64,000 bases of DNA from Mycolicibacter hiberniae (GTDB lineage Bacteria > Actinomycetota > Actinomycetes > Mycobacteriales > Mycobacteriaceae): the NCBI RefSeq assembly GCF_010729485.1, contig NZ_AP022609.1, positions 434,001 through 498,000 of the forward strand. Direction: 5' to 3'. The notes beneath the pieces are model-generated. The model made no database searches. It worked only from the letters and a program-made list of their open reading frames with translations, and had not been told where the DNA came from. A program made the position numbers and the translations under genes. Positions 56,224-64,000 of the stretch are shown here, one piece after another (positions within the stretch are counted from its first letter, which is position 1; every line of letters begins with the position of its first letter).

Positions 56224-57186
56224 GTGACCGCATCCGACGGAACTGCCGCCACCGAGTGGTCCCCGACCGGTTCGGTCACCGTTCGGGTACCGGGCAAGCT
56301 CAACCTCTACCTGGCCGTCGGCGACCGCCGGGAGGACGGCTACCACGAGTTGACCACCGTGTTCCATGCGGTGTCGTTGGTCGACGAGGTGACGGTCCGC
56401 GACGCCGACGTGCTGTCGCTGCGGGTCGGCGGCGAGGGCTCCGACGTGCTGCCCACCGATGAGCGCAACCTGGCCTGGCAGGCCGCCGAGCTGATGGCCG
56501 AGTACGTGGGCCGGGCTCCGGACGTGGCGATCAGCATCGACAAGTCGATTCCGGTGGCCGGCGGTATGGCCGGCGGCAGCGCCGATGCCGCGGCGGTGCT
56601 GGTCGGGATGAATGTGCTCTGGGAGCTCGGTGTGCCGCGCCGCGACCTGCACGCGCTGGCCGCCCGGCTGGGCAGCGACGTGCCGTTCGCGCTGCACGGC
56701 GGTACCGCATTGGGCACCGGCCGCGGCGAGGAACTGGCGACGGTGCTCACCCGGGAGACGTTCCACTGGGTGCTGGCGTTCGCCGACCGCGGGCTGTCCA
56801 CCCCGGCGGTCTTCGCCGAGTTGGACCGGCTGCGCGACACGGGTCGCCGGCTGCCGGAGTCGGGCGATCCCGAGCCTGTGCTGGCCGCGCTGGCCGCCGG
56901 TGACCCGCAGCGATTGGCCGGACTGCTCGGCAACGATCTGCAGGCGGCGGCGATCAGCCTCAACCCGGCGCTGCGCCGAACCCTGCGCGCCGGTGTGGAG
57001 GCCGGCGCGCTGGCCGGTGTGGTGTCCGGTTCCGGGCCGACGTGTGCGTTCCTGTGCGGGTCGGCGGCGTCGGCGGCCGACGTCGCCGTGGAGCTGTCGG
57101 CGTTGGGCGCGGGGCGGGCGGTACGGGTGGCCAGCGGCCCGGTCTACGGGGCCCGGGTGGTGCCGTCGTCGGTCAACGGAGCCTGA
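56224..57186 (+). CDS. ispE: 4-diphosphocytidyl-2-C-methyl-D-erythritol kinase
   Basis: This 320-residue GHMP kinase of the non-mevalonate isoprenoid pathway phosphorylates CDP-ME. Signatures are [20 protein letters not shown], the ATP loop [18 protein letters not shown] and [20 protein letters not shown] at 56224 adds about 15 residues before the conserved start compared with M. tuberculosis IspE. In M. tuberculosis it is co-transcribed with rpfB and ksgA; here it follows the PE-PPE hydrolase gene after 50 bp. Confidence 0.94.
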   Translation: MTASDGTAATEWSPTGSVTVRVPGKLNLYLAVGDRREDGYHELTTVFHAVSLVDEVTVRDADVLSLRVGGEGSDVLPTDERNLAWQAAELMAEYVGRAPDVAISIDKSIPVAGGMAGGSADAAAVLVGMNVLWELGVPRRDLHALAARLGSDVPFALHGGTALGTGRGEELATVLTRETFHWVLAFADRGLSTPAVFAELDRLRDTGRRLPESGDPEPVLAALAAGDPQRLAGLLGNDLQAAAISLNPALRRTLRAGVEAGALAGVVSGSGPTCAFLCGSAASAADVAVELSALGAGRAVRVASGPVYGARVVPSSVNGA

Positions 57187-57212
57187 CAGTCGCACCCGAC
57201 ACGCGGGCAGAT

Positions 57213-57242
57213 TTGCCCCGTGGATTAAGAGGAGTTTAAGAT
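57213..57242 (+). promoter_or_regulatory. Possible SigA promoter upstream of pks16
   Basis: TTGCCC (57213-57218), an 18-base spacer and TAAGAT (57237-57242) resemble a SigA promoter in the 251-bp gap between ispE and pks16. The start of transcription would be near 57249, giving a leader of about 190 nt. A 60-codon frame (57259-57441) inside the leader ends by overlapping the pks16 GTG; it looks like chance but could be a leader peptide. Confidence 0.35.
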
Positions 57243-57437
57243 AGCCCGCGGTGACCAAATGCGGCCAGGACATCCCTGCAACCCAGACGCTCCTGATCTG
57301 GTGGGCCGCGCATTACGGTATCGAGATCTAACCGCCACCGAATTGTGCGCGCGTGCCTCTCGCAAAGTGGTCTCCAGCAGGTGGAACATGAAATCTGAGC
57401 CCGTATGGAAAGTACTGGTGCCGGCTAGGAGGCCGTC

Positions 57438-59072
57438 GTGAGCAGGTTTACCGACAACATGTTCCGTAGTGCCCGGGAATCCACCAAAGGCATGGTCACC
57501 GGCGAGCCGCACACACCGGTCCGGCACACCTGGGCCGAGGTTCATGAGCGGGCCCGCCGCATCGCCGGCGGACTGGCCGCGGCCGGTGTCGGTCCCGGGG
57601 ACGCGGTAGGGGTGCTTGCCGGTGCCCCGGTCGAAATCGCCCCCACGGCCCAGGGCGTGTGGATGCGCGCCGCCAGCCTGACCATGCTGCACCAGCCCAC
57701 CCCGCGCACCGACCTGGCGGTCTGGGCCGAGGACACCATGACCGTCGTCGACATGATCGACGCCAAGGCCGTCATCATCTCCGAGCCCTTCATGGCGGCG
57801 GAGCCGGTGTTGACCGCCAAGGGCCTGAAGGTGGTCACGGTCGCCGATCTGCTGGCCGCCGAGCCGATCGACCCGGAAGAGGCCGGCGAGGACGATCTGG
57901 CGCTGATGCAGCTGACGTCGGGTTCGACCGGGTCGCCGAAGGCCGTGCAGATCACCCACCGCAACATCTACTCCAACGCCGAGGCGATGTTCATCAGCGC
58001 TGAGTATGACGTCGAAAAGGACGTCATGATCAGCTGGCTGCCGTGCTTCCACGACATGGGCATGATCGGCTTCCTGACCGTGCCGATGTACTTCGGTGCC
58101 GAGCTGGTCAAGATCACCCCGATGGACTTCCTGCGCGACACGCTGCTGTGGGCGAAGCTGATCGACAAGTACAAGGGCACCATGACGGCGGCCCCGAACT
58201 TTGCCTACGCCCTGTTCGCCAAGCGGCTGCGCAAGCAGGCGACCCCCGGCCAGTTCGACCTGTCCACGCTGCGGTTCGCACTCTCGGGTGCCGAGCCGGT
58301 GGAGCCGACCGACGTCGAGGACCTGATCGACGCGGGCCGGCCCTTCGGCCTGAAGCCCGAAGCCATCCTGCCGGCCTACGGCATGGCCGAGACGGTGCTG
58401 GCGGTGTCGTTCTCCAAGTGCGGTGCGGGTCTGGTCGTCGACGAGGTCGACGCCGACCTGCTGGCCGCCCTGCGTCGTGCGGTTCCGGCCACCAAGGGCA
58501 ACACCCGCCGGCTGGCCTCGCTGGGGCCGCTGCTGGAGGGCATCGAGATCCGGATCGTCGACGAGCACGGCAACGCGTTGCCGGCGCGCGGCGTGGGCGT
58601 CATCCAGTTGCGCGGCGAGCCGGTGACCCCGGGCTACCTGACCATGGCGGGCTTCCTGCCGGCGCAGGACGAGCACGGCTGGTATGACACCGGCGACCTG
58701 GGCTACCAGATGGAGAACGGCCACGTGGTGGTGTGCGGCCGGGTCAAGGACGTCATCATCATGGCGGGCCGCAACATCTACCCGACCGACATCGAGCGGG
58801 CCGCCGGCCGAGTCGAGGGTGTCCGGCCGGGTTGCGCGGTCGCGGTGCGCCTCGATGCCGGGCACTCCCGGGAGACCTTCGCGGTCGCCGTCGAATCCAA
58901 CGCCTGGCAGGATCCGGCCGAGGTACGCCGCATCGAGCACCAGGTTGCCCACGAGGTGGTCACCGAAGTCGACATGCGGCCCCGCAACGTGGTGGTGCTC
59001 GGGCCGGGCAGCATCCCCAAGACCCCGTCGGGCAAGCTGCGCCGGGCCAACTCCATCGCGCTGGTCACCTAG
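57438..59072 (+). CDS. pks16: Acyl-AMP ligase-like synthetase (Pks16/FadD type)
   Basis: The 544-residue adenylate-forming enzyme has AMP-binding motif [71 protein letters not shown] and the C-terminal lysine region [11 protein letters not shown]. The FHDMGM and MAETVLAV features place it with FAAL-type ligases. It is annotated pks16 (Rv1013) in M. tuberculosis although it is not a polyketide synthase. GTG at 57438 follows AGGAGG by about 8 bases. Confidence 0.92.
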   Translation: MSRFTDNMFRSARESTKGMVTGEPHTPVRHTWAEVHERARRIAGGLAAAGVGPGDAVGVLAGAPVEIAPTAQGVWMRAASLTMLHQPTPRTDLAVWAEDTMTVVDMIDAKAVIISEPFMAAEPVLTAKGLKVVTVADLLAAEPIDPEEAGEDDLALMQLTSGSTGSPKAVQITHRNIYSNAEAMFISAEYDVEKDVMISWLPCFHDMGMIGFLTVPMYFGAELVKITPMDFLRDTLLWAKLIDKYKGTMTAAPNFAYALFAKRLRKQATPGQFDLSTLRFALSGAEPVEPTDVEDLIDAGRPFGLKPEAILPAYGMAETVLAVSFSKCGAGLVVDEVDADLLAALRRAVPATKGNTRRLASLGPLLEGIEIRIVDEHGNALPARGVGVIQLRGEPVTPGYLTMAGFLPAQDEHGWYDTGDLGYQMENGHVVVCGRVKDVIIMAGRNIYPTDIERAAGRVEGVRPGCAVAVRLDAGHSRETFAVAVESNAWQDPAEVRRIEHQVAHEVVTEVDMRPRNVVVLGPGSIPKTPSGKLRRANSIALVT

Positions 59073-59134
59073 GGTCCTGGACACCTGGACCGGGAGCCCC
59101 CAGGCCGGTGGCGGGGGCGTCGTCGCGCGTTCGG

Positions 59135-59722
59135 TTACGCGCCCCAGGCGTGCACGATGTTCTGGGCGGGCTCCAGCCCGCGCTCGATCAGCAGTTCGGT
59201 GGCGTCGGCGGCCTGCTCGCAGATCGTCGGCAGCACGTCGCGCTCGCAGGCGGTGAACGGCTGCAACACGAACGCGGCCGGATCCTGGCGTCCCGGGGGG
59301 CGGCCGATTCCGAGCCGAACCCGCTGAAAGTCCTTGCTGCCCAGGACGGTGGCTATCGAACGCAGCCCGTTGTGGCCGCCCTCGCCGCCGCCCTGCTTGA
59401 GCCGGATCCGGCCGAAGTCCAGGTCCAGGTCGTCATGGATCACCACGACGCTGCTCGTGGGCACCGAGTAGAACTTGGCCACGGGGCCCACCTGGCGCCC
59501 CGACTCGTTCATGTAACAGCGTGGCCGGGCCAACACCACCGGGCGCCCGCACAGGCGCCCGGTGGCCACGTCGGCGCCGGAGCGCTTGTGCAGCTTGAAT
59601 GTCGACCCGGCCCGCTCGGCGAGCAGGTCGACAACCATGAAGCCGACGTTGTGCCGAGTGCGGGCGTAGTTCGGGCCCGGATTGCCCAGGCCGACCACCA
59701 GTATCGGGGGTGACTCGGCCAC
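59135..59722 (-). CDS. pth: Peptidyl-tRNA hydrolase
   Basis: This 195-residue enzyme releases tRNA from stalled peptidyl-tRNA. Signatures are [20 protein letters not shown] with the catalytic His in [45 protein letters not shown] and GGHNGLRSI. It corresponds to Rv1014c and lies 12 bp behind rplY, with which it is probably co-transcribed. It is convergent with pks16. Confidence 0.95.
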   Translation of the reverse strand: MAESPPILVVGLGNPGPNYARTRHNVGFMVVDLLAERAGSTFKLHKRSGADVATGRLCGRPVVLARPRCYMNESGRQVGPVAKFYSVPTSSVVVIHDDLDLDFGRIRLKQGGGEGGHNGLRSIATVLGSKDFQRVRLGIGRPPGRQDPAAFVLQPFTACERDVLPTICEQAADATELLIERGLEPAQNIVHAWGA

Positions 59723-59734
59723 GCCGCGCTCGGC

Positions 59735-60352
59735 CTACTCGGACGCGGCGGCGTCGCCGCCTTCGCCGCCGGCTTCCCCGCCCTCTTCGGCCTCGGCGCT
59801 CGGGGCCTCGATCACGTTGATCACCAGCAGTTCGGGGTCGGAGACCAGGCTCGTGCCCTTGGGCAGCTCCAGGTCGCCGGCGGTGATCTGGGTGCCGGCC
59901 TGCACGGCCTGGACGGAGACGGTCAGCTGCTCGGGAATCGACAGCGCTTCGGCCTCGATCTCCACCGCGGTGGCGTCCTGGGTGACCAGGGTGCCGGGGG
60001 CGGCGTCGCCCTCGAGGACGACGTTGACCTCCACGATGACCTTCTCGCCGCGGCGAACGACCAGCAGGTCGGCGTGCTGGATGGTGCGACGGATCGGGTG
60101 GATCTCGAGCGCCTTGGTCAGCGCCAGCTGCTCGGTGCCCTCGATGTCGAGGGTGAGTACCGCGTTGGTGCCCGAGTGGCGCAGCACGGCGGCGAAGTCT
60201 TTCGCCGGAAGCTCCAGGTGCTGGGGGGTGGTGCCGTGGCCGTAGAGGACGGCGGGAACCCGGCCGGCCCGGCGGGCCCGGCGCGACGCGCCCTTGCCGA
60301 TCTCGGTCCGCACCGAGGCAGTCAGCTGGTTGGTTGTCGGGGTCTTGGCCAT
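59735..60352 (-). CDS. rplY: 50S ribosomal protein L25/general stress protein Ctc
   Basis: The 205-residue CTC-form L25 has N-terminal 5S rRNA-binding domain ([29 protein letters not shown]) and a C-terminal beta domain from about residue 100 ([27 protein letters not shown]). The tail is acidic and Glu/Gly-rich, encoding [17 protein letters not shown] at 60352 is preferred over the in-frame ATG at 60409. It corresponds to Rv1015c. Confidence 0.94.
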   Translation of the reverse strand: MAKTPTTNQLTASVRTEIGKGASRRARRAGRVPAVLYGHGTTPQHLELPAKDFAAVLRHSGTNAVLTLDIEGTEQLALTKALEIHPIRRTIQHADLLVVRRGEKVIVEVNVVLEGDAAPGTLVTQDATAVEIEAEALSIPEQLTVSVQAVQAGTQITAGDLELPKGTSLVSDPELLVINVIEAPSAEAEEGGEAGGEGGDAAASE

Positions 60353-60489
60353 GGGGACTCCTTGGGTGGTACGGGTGGGCATCAGGCACGGCCAGATCGC
60401 GACAACCACCTAGGAGGTCCTCGTCGATAACGGCAGCCCAAGGGGGCCGCCCTCGCCGTGACGCCCGGTCAGGCTAACGCATCAGCAGC

Positions 60490-61362
60490 TCAGATCTGAA
60501 ATTGAACCCCGGTGAGCTGCTCGGACAGTGTCCACAGACCGGCGGCGGTGGACCCGCTCTTGGCCGGCCGGCTGCGGCCGACCGGACCGCTGCGGCCCAG
60601 CAGGCCGAACCGCGGGCCGATGAAGGTGTTGCCGGACAGGTCCTGCGACGCCGCGTAGAGGGTCTGCCGCGCTCCGAAGTCGGCGCTGGTCGCCAGGGTC
60701 CAGTTGCCGAGCGTGCGGGTCAGCAGGTCGGCGACCCGATTGCCGGTGTGGCCCTGCAGGTTGGTGCTCGAGTAGCCGGGGTGAGCGGCCAGCGCCCGCA
60801 GCGGCGACCCCGCTGCCACGAGCCGGCGCTGGAGTTCGCTGGTGAACAACAGGTTGGCCAGCTTGGACTGGCCGTAGGCCCGCCACGGCGAATACTTCCG
60901 CGACTTCCAGTTCAGGTCGTCGAGGTTCACCTGGCCGATCCGGTGCGCGAATGAGGACACCGTGACCACCCGGTCGGTAAGTCTGGGCAGCAGCAGGTTG
61001 GTCAGCGCGAAGTGGCCCAGGTGGTTGGTGCCGATCTGACTTTCGAAGCCGTCGACGGTGGCCGCGTGAGGCACCGCCATGATGCCGGCGTTGTTGATCA
61101 GCACGTCGACCTGCGCGGTGTCGTCGGCGAAACGGCGCACCGAGGACAGGTCGGCCAGATCCAGGGGGCGAACCGTCACATCGCCGGGCATTCCCGCCGC
61201 CGCGGCCTGCCCTTTGGCGGTGTCGCGGACGGCCAGGGTGACGGCGGCGCCCACTCGCGCAAGCTCGCGCGCGGTCACCGCGCCCAATCCGCTGTTGGCG
61301 CCCGTGACGATCACGGACCGGCCGGCGAACGACGGCAGATCGCCGGCGGTCCAAGACGTCAT
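60490..61362 (-). CDS. Short-chain dehydrogenase/reductase (retinol dehydrogenase-like)
   Basis: The 290-residue SDR has cofactor motif VIVTGANSGLGAVTARELAR, DVLINNAGIMAVPHA and catalytic YGQSKLANLLFTSEL. The WKSRKYSPWRAYGQSK block is typical of retinol-dehydrogenase-like members that are numerous in mycobacteria. The substrate is unknown. ATG at 61362 is used; GTG at 61368 is an alternative. It has no counterpart between rplY and lpqT in M. tuberculosis as I recall the locus. Confidence 0.88.
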   Translation of the reverse strand: MTSWTAGDLPSFAGRSVIVTGANSGLGAVTARELARVGAAVTLAVRDTAKGQAAAAGMPGDVTVRPLDLADLSSVRRFADDTAQVDVLINNAGIMAVPHAATVDGFESQIGTNHLGHFALTNLLLPRLTDRVVTVSSFAHRIGQVNLDDLNWKSRKYSPWRAYGQSKLANLLFTSELQRRLVAAGSPLRALAAHPGYSSTNLQGHTGNRVADLLTRTLGNWTLATSADFGARQTLYAASQDLSGNTFIGPRFGLLGRSGPVGRSRPAKSGSTAAGLWTLSEQLTGVQFQI

Positions 61363-61390
61363 GGCCACACTCTAGTGATCAGGTGCGCGC

Positions 61391-61663
61391 TCAGTGGCAG
61401 TTCGCCGTGTGCACCCAGCGCCCGTTGTAACCCGTGCAGACGGTGGGTGGCGGTGGCGGCGGGGGCGGCGGCACGTCTTCGGGCAGCGGCGCATAGTAGG
61501 CCGGTGGCGGCACCGGGTCGGCGCAACCGCTGACATACACGCGGCGGCCCACGCCTACGCAGCCCTGTGCGGTGGTGGTGCCGGCCGGTGTGAACACCAC
61601 GACGGCCCCCGGCAAGCTCATCAGGGCCAGCGCCGCGAGGACCCCGATCCGGCGGGTAATCAT
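61391..61663 (-). CDS. Small secreted proline-rich cysteine protein
   Basis: This 90-residue product has a signal peptide (ITRRIGVLAALALMSLPGAV), two short cysteine-containing modules (AQGCVGVGRRVYVSGCADPV and TVCTGYNGRWVHTANCH) and a PPPPPPPPP tract between them. The two modules look like a duplicated small disulfide motif. ATG at 61663 overlaps the stop of the hemophore-like gene (ATGA), so the two exported proteins are co-translated. I do not recognise the family. Confidence 0.75.
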   Translation of the reverse strand: MITRRIGVLAALALMSLPGAVVVFTPAGTTTAQGCVGVGRRVYVSGCADPVPPPAYYAPLPEDVPPPPPPPPPTVCTGYNGRWVHTANCH

Positions 61664-62019
61664 TGGTCCAGCAGCGGGTGCTCGGCCTGGGGCAGTCCGC
61701 AACGGGCCCGGAAATCGGTCAGGGGCTGGCGCAGCCCGAGTAGGTCGGCGTGGGCCTGCGGATGGTCGGCGAAGAAGCTGCGGATCGCCTCGGGCACCTC
61801 GTCGTCGGGCCGGTCGCGCAGCTCGGTGTAGAACGCGTTGACGTCCGGATGCGCGTAGAGGTAGCCCGACGTGGAGGCGGTGACGCCGGTGACGGCGTTG
61901 GCCATATCGGCGGCGGTGCAGCCGGGTGGGGCGTCAGCCGACGCCGTGGGCCCCAGCAGGCCGGCGGCGACGGCGGCCAGCGCGGTAAGGCTCAGCGCTG
62001 ACGGGCGAATGAGAGACAT
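61660..62019 (-). CDS. Hemophore-related secreted protein (Rv0203/Rv1174c type)
   Basis: The 119-residue exported protein has signal peptide LSLTALAAVAAGLLGPTASA and a short helical mature part with two cysteines (PPGCTAADMANAVTGVTAST, then YLYAHPDVNAFYTELRDRP and PLTDFRARCGLP). This matches the mycobacterial hemophore-related family, in which some members bind heme outside the cell. A conserved tyrosine/histidine pair (YLYAHPDV) could be a ligand. Heme binding is predicted only. It forms a two-gene unit with the proline-rich protein. Confidence 0.78.
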   Translation of the reverse strand: MSLIRPSALSLTALAAVAAGLLGPTASADAPPGCTAADMANAVTGVTASTSGYLYAHPDVNAFYTELRDRPDDEVPEAIRSFFADHPQAHADLLGLRQPLTDFRARCGLPQAEHPLLDQ

Positions 62020-62077
62020 GGTGGGCTCCCTTCAACAGATGCGTGGCACTGTAACAAGACCTGAACGCCGATGCGGC

Positions 62078-62737
62078 TCACTTGGCGGCGACGGTGAACC
62101 CGGTCATGATCGCTTCGACGTCGGTGGCGTGTTTGGGTGCCTCGTCGGCCGGTGCGGTGACCGCCAGCTGCACCAGATAGCGCTGGTCTGCCGGTGCCGA
62201 ACCGGTGGCGATCACCATCCGAAACCAGCTGTGCAGGCGCTGGCCGTCCATGTCGTAGGTGCCCTGCACCATCGAGGACGGGAAACCCTGGTAGTCCTCG
62301 TTGGAGGCGTCCAGCAACCGGAAATTCGGTGAGAGCTGGGCGTCGACCACCCCGTGCCGGATGGCCTCCTTCGAGTCGAAGTTGCCGTCGAGCTTGACCA
62401 CGGTCAAGATCGCCCGCGGGAACTTCTCGCCCTTGCCGAGGACCAAAGTGGTCGACGGCAGCATCGGGCTTTCCTTCCTGGTCCAGCCCGGTGGTGTCGG
62501 GATCGACACGGTCAGGTCGGTGGGGGCGTTGGGGGCCACCGCCTCGGCGACCACCCCCTGGTCTTCGAGGTACCGCCCCACGGTCACCGGGGGTTCCGGT
62601 TCCGAGGAGGTGGTGGTCGCGGTGCCGTTTCCCCAAATCGAGTGGTAATCAGGGCTTTTGCTACCGCAGCCGGAGGTCGTGCCGGCCAGGACCGCGCACG
62701 CCGCCAGCGTCGCGGCCGCCGACCGAAGCGATCTCAC
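62078..62737 (-). CDS. lpqT: Lipoprotein LpqT
   Basis: This 219-residue LpqN/LpqT-family lipoprotein starts with VRSLRSAAATLAACAVLAGT and a lipobox ending TSGC. The mature part has SIPTPPGWTRKESPMLPSTT, then AILTVVKLDGNF and YLVQLAVTAPADEAPKHATD. It corresponds to Rv1016c. GTG at 62737 overlaps the stop of the arsC-like gene (GTGA). Function is unknown; relatives interact with host or envelope proteins. Confidence 0.88.
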   Translation of the reverse strand: MRSLRSAAATLAACAVLAGTTSGCGSKSPDYHSIWGNGTATTTSSEPEPPVTVGRYLEDQGVVAEAVAPNAPTDLTVSIPTPPGWTRKESPMLPSTTLVLGKGEKFPRAILTVVKLDGNFDSKEAIRHGVVDAQLSPNFRLLDASNEDYQGFPSSMVQGTYDMDGQRLHSWFRMVIATGSAPADQRYLVQLAVTAPADEAPKHATDVEAIMTGFTVAAK

Positions 62738-63078
62738 AGGATCTCGCGGACCGCGTCCATCGGACGGGCCAGCCGGGTGCCTTTGCCGGTGACGACGAAC
62801 GGCCGCTGGATCAGGATGGGGTTGGCGGCCATCGCGTCGAGCAGATCGTCGTCGGACGCTTCGGCCAGGCCCAGCTCGGCGTAGACCGCCTCGCCGGTGC
62901 GCACCGCGCCGCGTACGCCCACCCCGGCGGCGCTGATCAGCTCCGCCAGCTCCGCACGCGACGGCGGCGTCTTCAGGTACTCCACGACCGTCGGGTCGAC
63001 ACCGTGCTCGCGCAGCAGTTCCAGCGTTTTGCGGGAGGTCGAGCAACGCGGGTTGTGATAGATCACCGCGTCGGTCAT
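62734..63078 (-). CDS. arsC: ArsC/YfgD-type arsenate reductase-like protein
   Basis: The 114-residue thioredoxin-fold protein has the active-site loop VIYHNPRCSTSRKTLELL with Cys12, an Arg-containing PILIQRPFVVTGKGTRLARP stretch, and the ArsC family length. There is no arsenic operon around it. It lies one base behind the prsA stop and is coupled to lpqT, so it may be a general glutaredoxin- or mycothiol-dependent reductase rather than an arsenic resistance gene. I do not recall this gene between lpqT and prsA in M. tuberculosis. Confidence 0.87.
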   Translation of the reverse strand: MTDAVIYHNPRCSTSRKTLELLREHGVDPTVVEYLKTPPSRAELAELISAAGVGVRGAVRTGEAVYAELGLAEASDDDLLDAMAANPILIQRPFVVTGKGTRLARPMDAVREIL

Positions 63079-63079
63079 A

Positions 63080-64000
63080 TCAGGCGTCTCCGTCGAAAAG
63101 CCCGGTGACCGAGCCGTTTTCGAACACCGCCCGGATGGTGCTGGCCAGCAGCGGGGCGATCGACAGCACGGTCAGCTGCGGGAACCGCTTGTCCTCGGGG
63201 ATCGGCAGCGTGTTGGTGACGATCACCTCGCTGGCGCCGCAGGCCGCCAGCCGCTCGGCGGCTGGGTCGCTCAGCACCCCGTGCGTGGCGGCGATGATCA
63301 CGTTGCGCGCGCCGTCCTCGCGCAGCAGGTTGACGGCCGCGGCAATGGTGCCGCCGGTGTCGATCATGTCGTCGATCAGCACACAGGTCTTGCCGGCCAC
63401 CTCACCGACGACGCGGTTGGATTTGACCTGGTTGGGCACCAGCGGGTCGCGGGTCTTGTGAATGAACGCCAGCGGAACGCCGCCCAGCGAGTCCGCCCAC
63501 TTCTCGGCGATGCGCACCCGGCCGGAGTCGGGGGAGACCACCACGACATCGGAGTTGCCGTAGTTCTCCTTGATGTAGCCGATCAGCAGCGGCTGCGCCC
63601 GCATGTGGTCCACCGGGCCGTCGAAGAAGCCCTGGATCTGGTCGGTGTGCAGGTCCACCGTGACGATCCGGTCGGCGCCGGCGGTCTTGAGCAGGTCGGC
63701 CACCAGGCGCGCCGAGATCGGCTCGCGGCCGCGGTGCTTCTTGTCCTGCCGGGCGTAGGGGTAGAACGGCAGGATCGCGGTGATCCGCTTGGCGCTGCCG
63801 CGCTTGAGCGCGTCGATCATGAGCAGCTGTTCCATCAGCCACTGGTTCAGCGGCGCCGGGTGCGACTGCAGCACGAAGGCGTCGCAGCCGCGCACCGACT
63901 CGTCGAAACGCACGAAGATCTCGCCGTTGGCAAAGTCACGGGCGGTCTGGGCCGTCACCGGGACGTCCAGTTCCTTGGCGACCTGATCGGCCAGTTCCGG
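63080..64000 (-). CDS. prsA: Ribose-phosphate pyrophosphokinase (5' truncated)
   Basis: The visible 306 residues, open through the right window edge, make up most of a PRPP synthetase. The first visible residues are PELADQVAKELDVPVTAQTA, followed by FANGEIFVRFDESVRGCDAF, LPFYPYARQDKKHRGREPIS, VDLHTDQIQGFFDGPVDH and the PRPP loop VLIDDMIDTGGTIAAAVNLL. It supplies PRPP for nucleotides, histidine and mycobacterial arabinogalactan precursors. The N-terminus lies outside the window. It corresponds to Rv1017c. Confidence 0.95.
   Translation of the reverse strand, partial: PELADQVAKELDVPVTAQTARDFANGEIFVRFDESVRGCDAFVLQSHPAPLNQWLMEQLLMIDALKRGSAKRITAILPFYPYARQDKKHRGREPISARLVADLLKTAGADRIVTVDLHTDQIQGFFDGPVDHMRAQPLLIGYIKENYGNSDVVVVSPDSGRVRIAEKWADSLGGVPLAFIHKTRDPLVPNQVKSNRVVGEVAGKTCVLIDDMIDTGGTIAAAVNLLREDGARNVIIAATHGVLSDPAAERLAACGASEVIVTNTLPIPEDKRFPQLTVLSIAPLLASTIRAVFENGSVTGLFDGDA

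Noticed and set aside
57259..57441. 60-codon frame upstream of pks16 overlapping its GTG
   Set aside because: No recognisable sequence and no ribosome-binding site; kept only as a possible leader peptide in the promoter note.

Overview
The window is high-GC actinobacterial DNA from a mycobacterium, most likely a non-tuberculous species. From about 11.7 kb to the right edge the gene order follows M. tuberculosis H37Rv Rv0966c to Rv1017c as I remember it: DUF1707 gene, echA7-fadE12-accA2-accD2-fadE13-atuA-like, rpmF, mprAB, pepD, moaB2, mscL, SAF gene, ruc, folate cyclo-ligase, galU, moeA1, rimJ, GlpR gene, patA, lipoprotein, alkB-like, pmt, rsmI, pabB, metG, tatD, rpfB, ksgA, ispE, pks16, pth, rplY, lpqT, prsA. 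The species is not identified. Typical mycobacterial marks include EspC-like and PE-PPE-domain proteins, DUF732 and hemophore-like secreted proteins, and many 1-4 bp start/stop overlaps.

Layout. 0-4 kb: 3' part of an Mrp/Mnh cation/proton antiporter operon with an A-B fusion subunit. 4-7.1 kb: a methyltransferase, then a leftward four-gene module made of an EspC-like protein, a T7SS-type protein with a glycine-zipper C-terminus, a three-TM small membrane protein and an LpqN-fold protein. This is my best candidate for an undescribed system, a possible T7SS pore-forming effector with immunity. 7.3-11.6 kb: MpaB-type oxygenase with a divergent TetR gene, and an ATP-grasp plus NylB-like serine hydrolase pair. 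11.7-21 kb: DUF1707 protein and the acyl-CoA carboxylase/dehydrogenase operon, with two adjacent palindromes at its promoter. 21-32 kb: rpmF, the envelope-stress system mprAB-pepD, moaB2, a zinc-ribbon MscL, a CIRCE-controlled ruc gene, galU, and the Glp (moeA1)-rimJ-GlpR division cluster, ending at tRNA-Ala(CGC).

32-41 kb is an accessory block next to that tRNA: an orphan EspI/MinD-like ATPase, a DMT transporter, an SDR, a diiron-type protein, a TetR gene with tandem operators, SCO6745- and EcsC-family genes, a DUF732 protein and NADP-glutamate dehydrogenase. A perfect 17-bp inverted repeat lies between the last two. 41-51 kb: PatA-like cAMP-dependent acetyltransferase, lipoprotein, AlkB-like protein, O-mannosyltransferase, rsmI, pabB, a SigJ-like sigma factor with a flavoprotein oxidoreductase, and metG. 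51-64 kb: tatD, rpfB-ksgA, then a Ser/Thr kinase and a secreted PE-PPE-domain hydrolase placed between ksgA and ispE, followed by pks16, pth, rplY, an SDR, two small secreted proteins, lpqT-arsC and the 5'-truncated prsA.

I saw no insertion sequence, CRISPR array or rRNA. No gene-free stretch exceeds 300 bases. Comparisons with named proteins rest on remembered family features; no searches were run.
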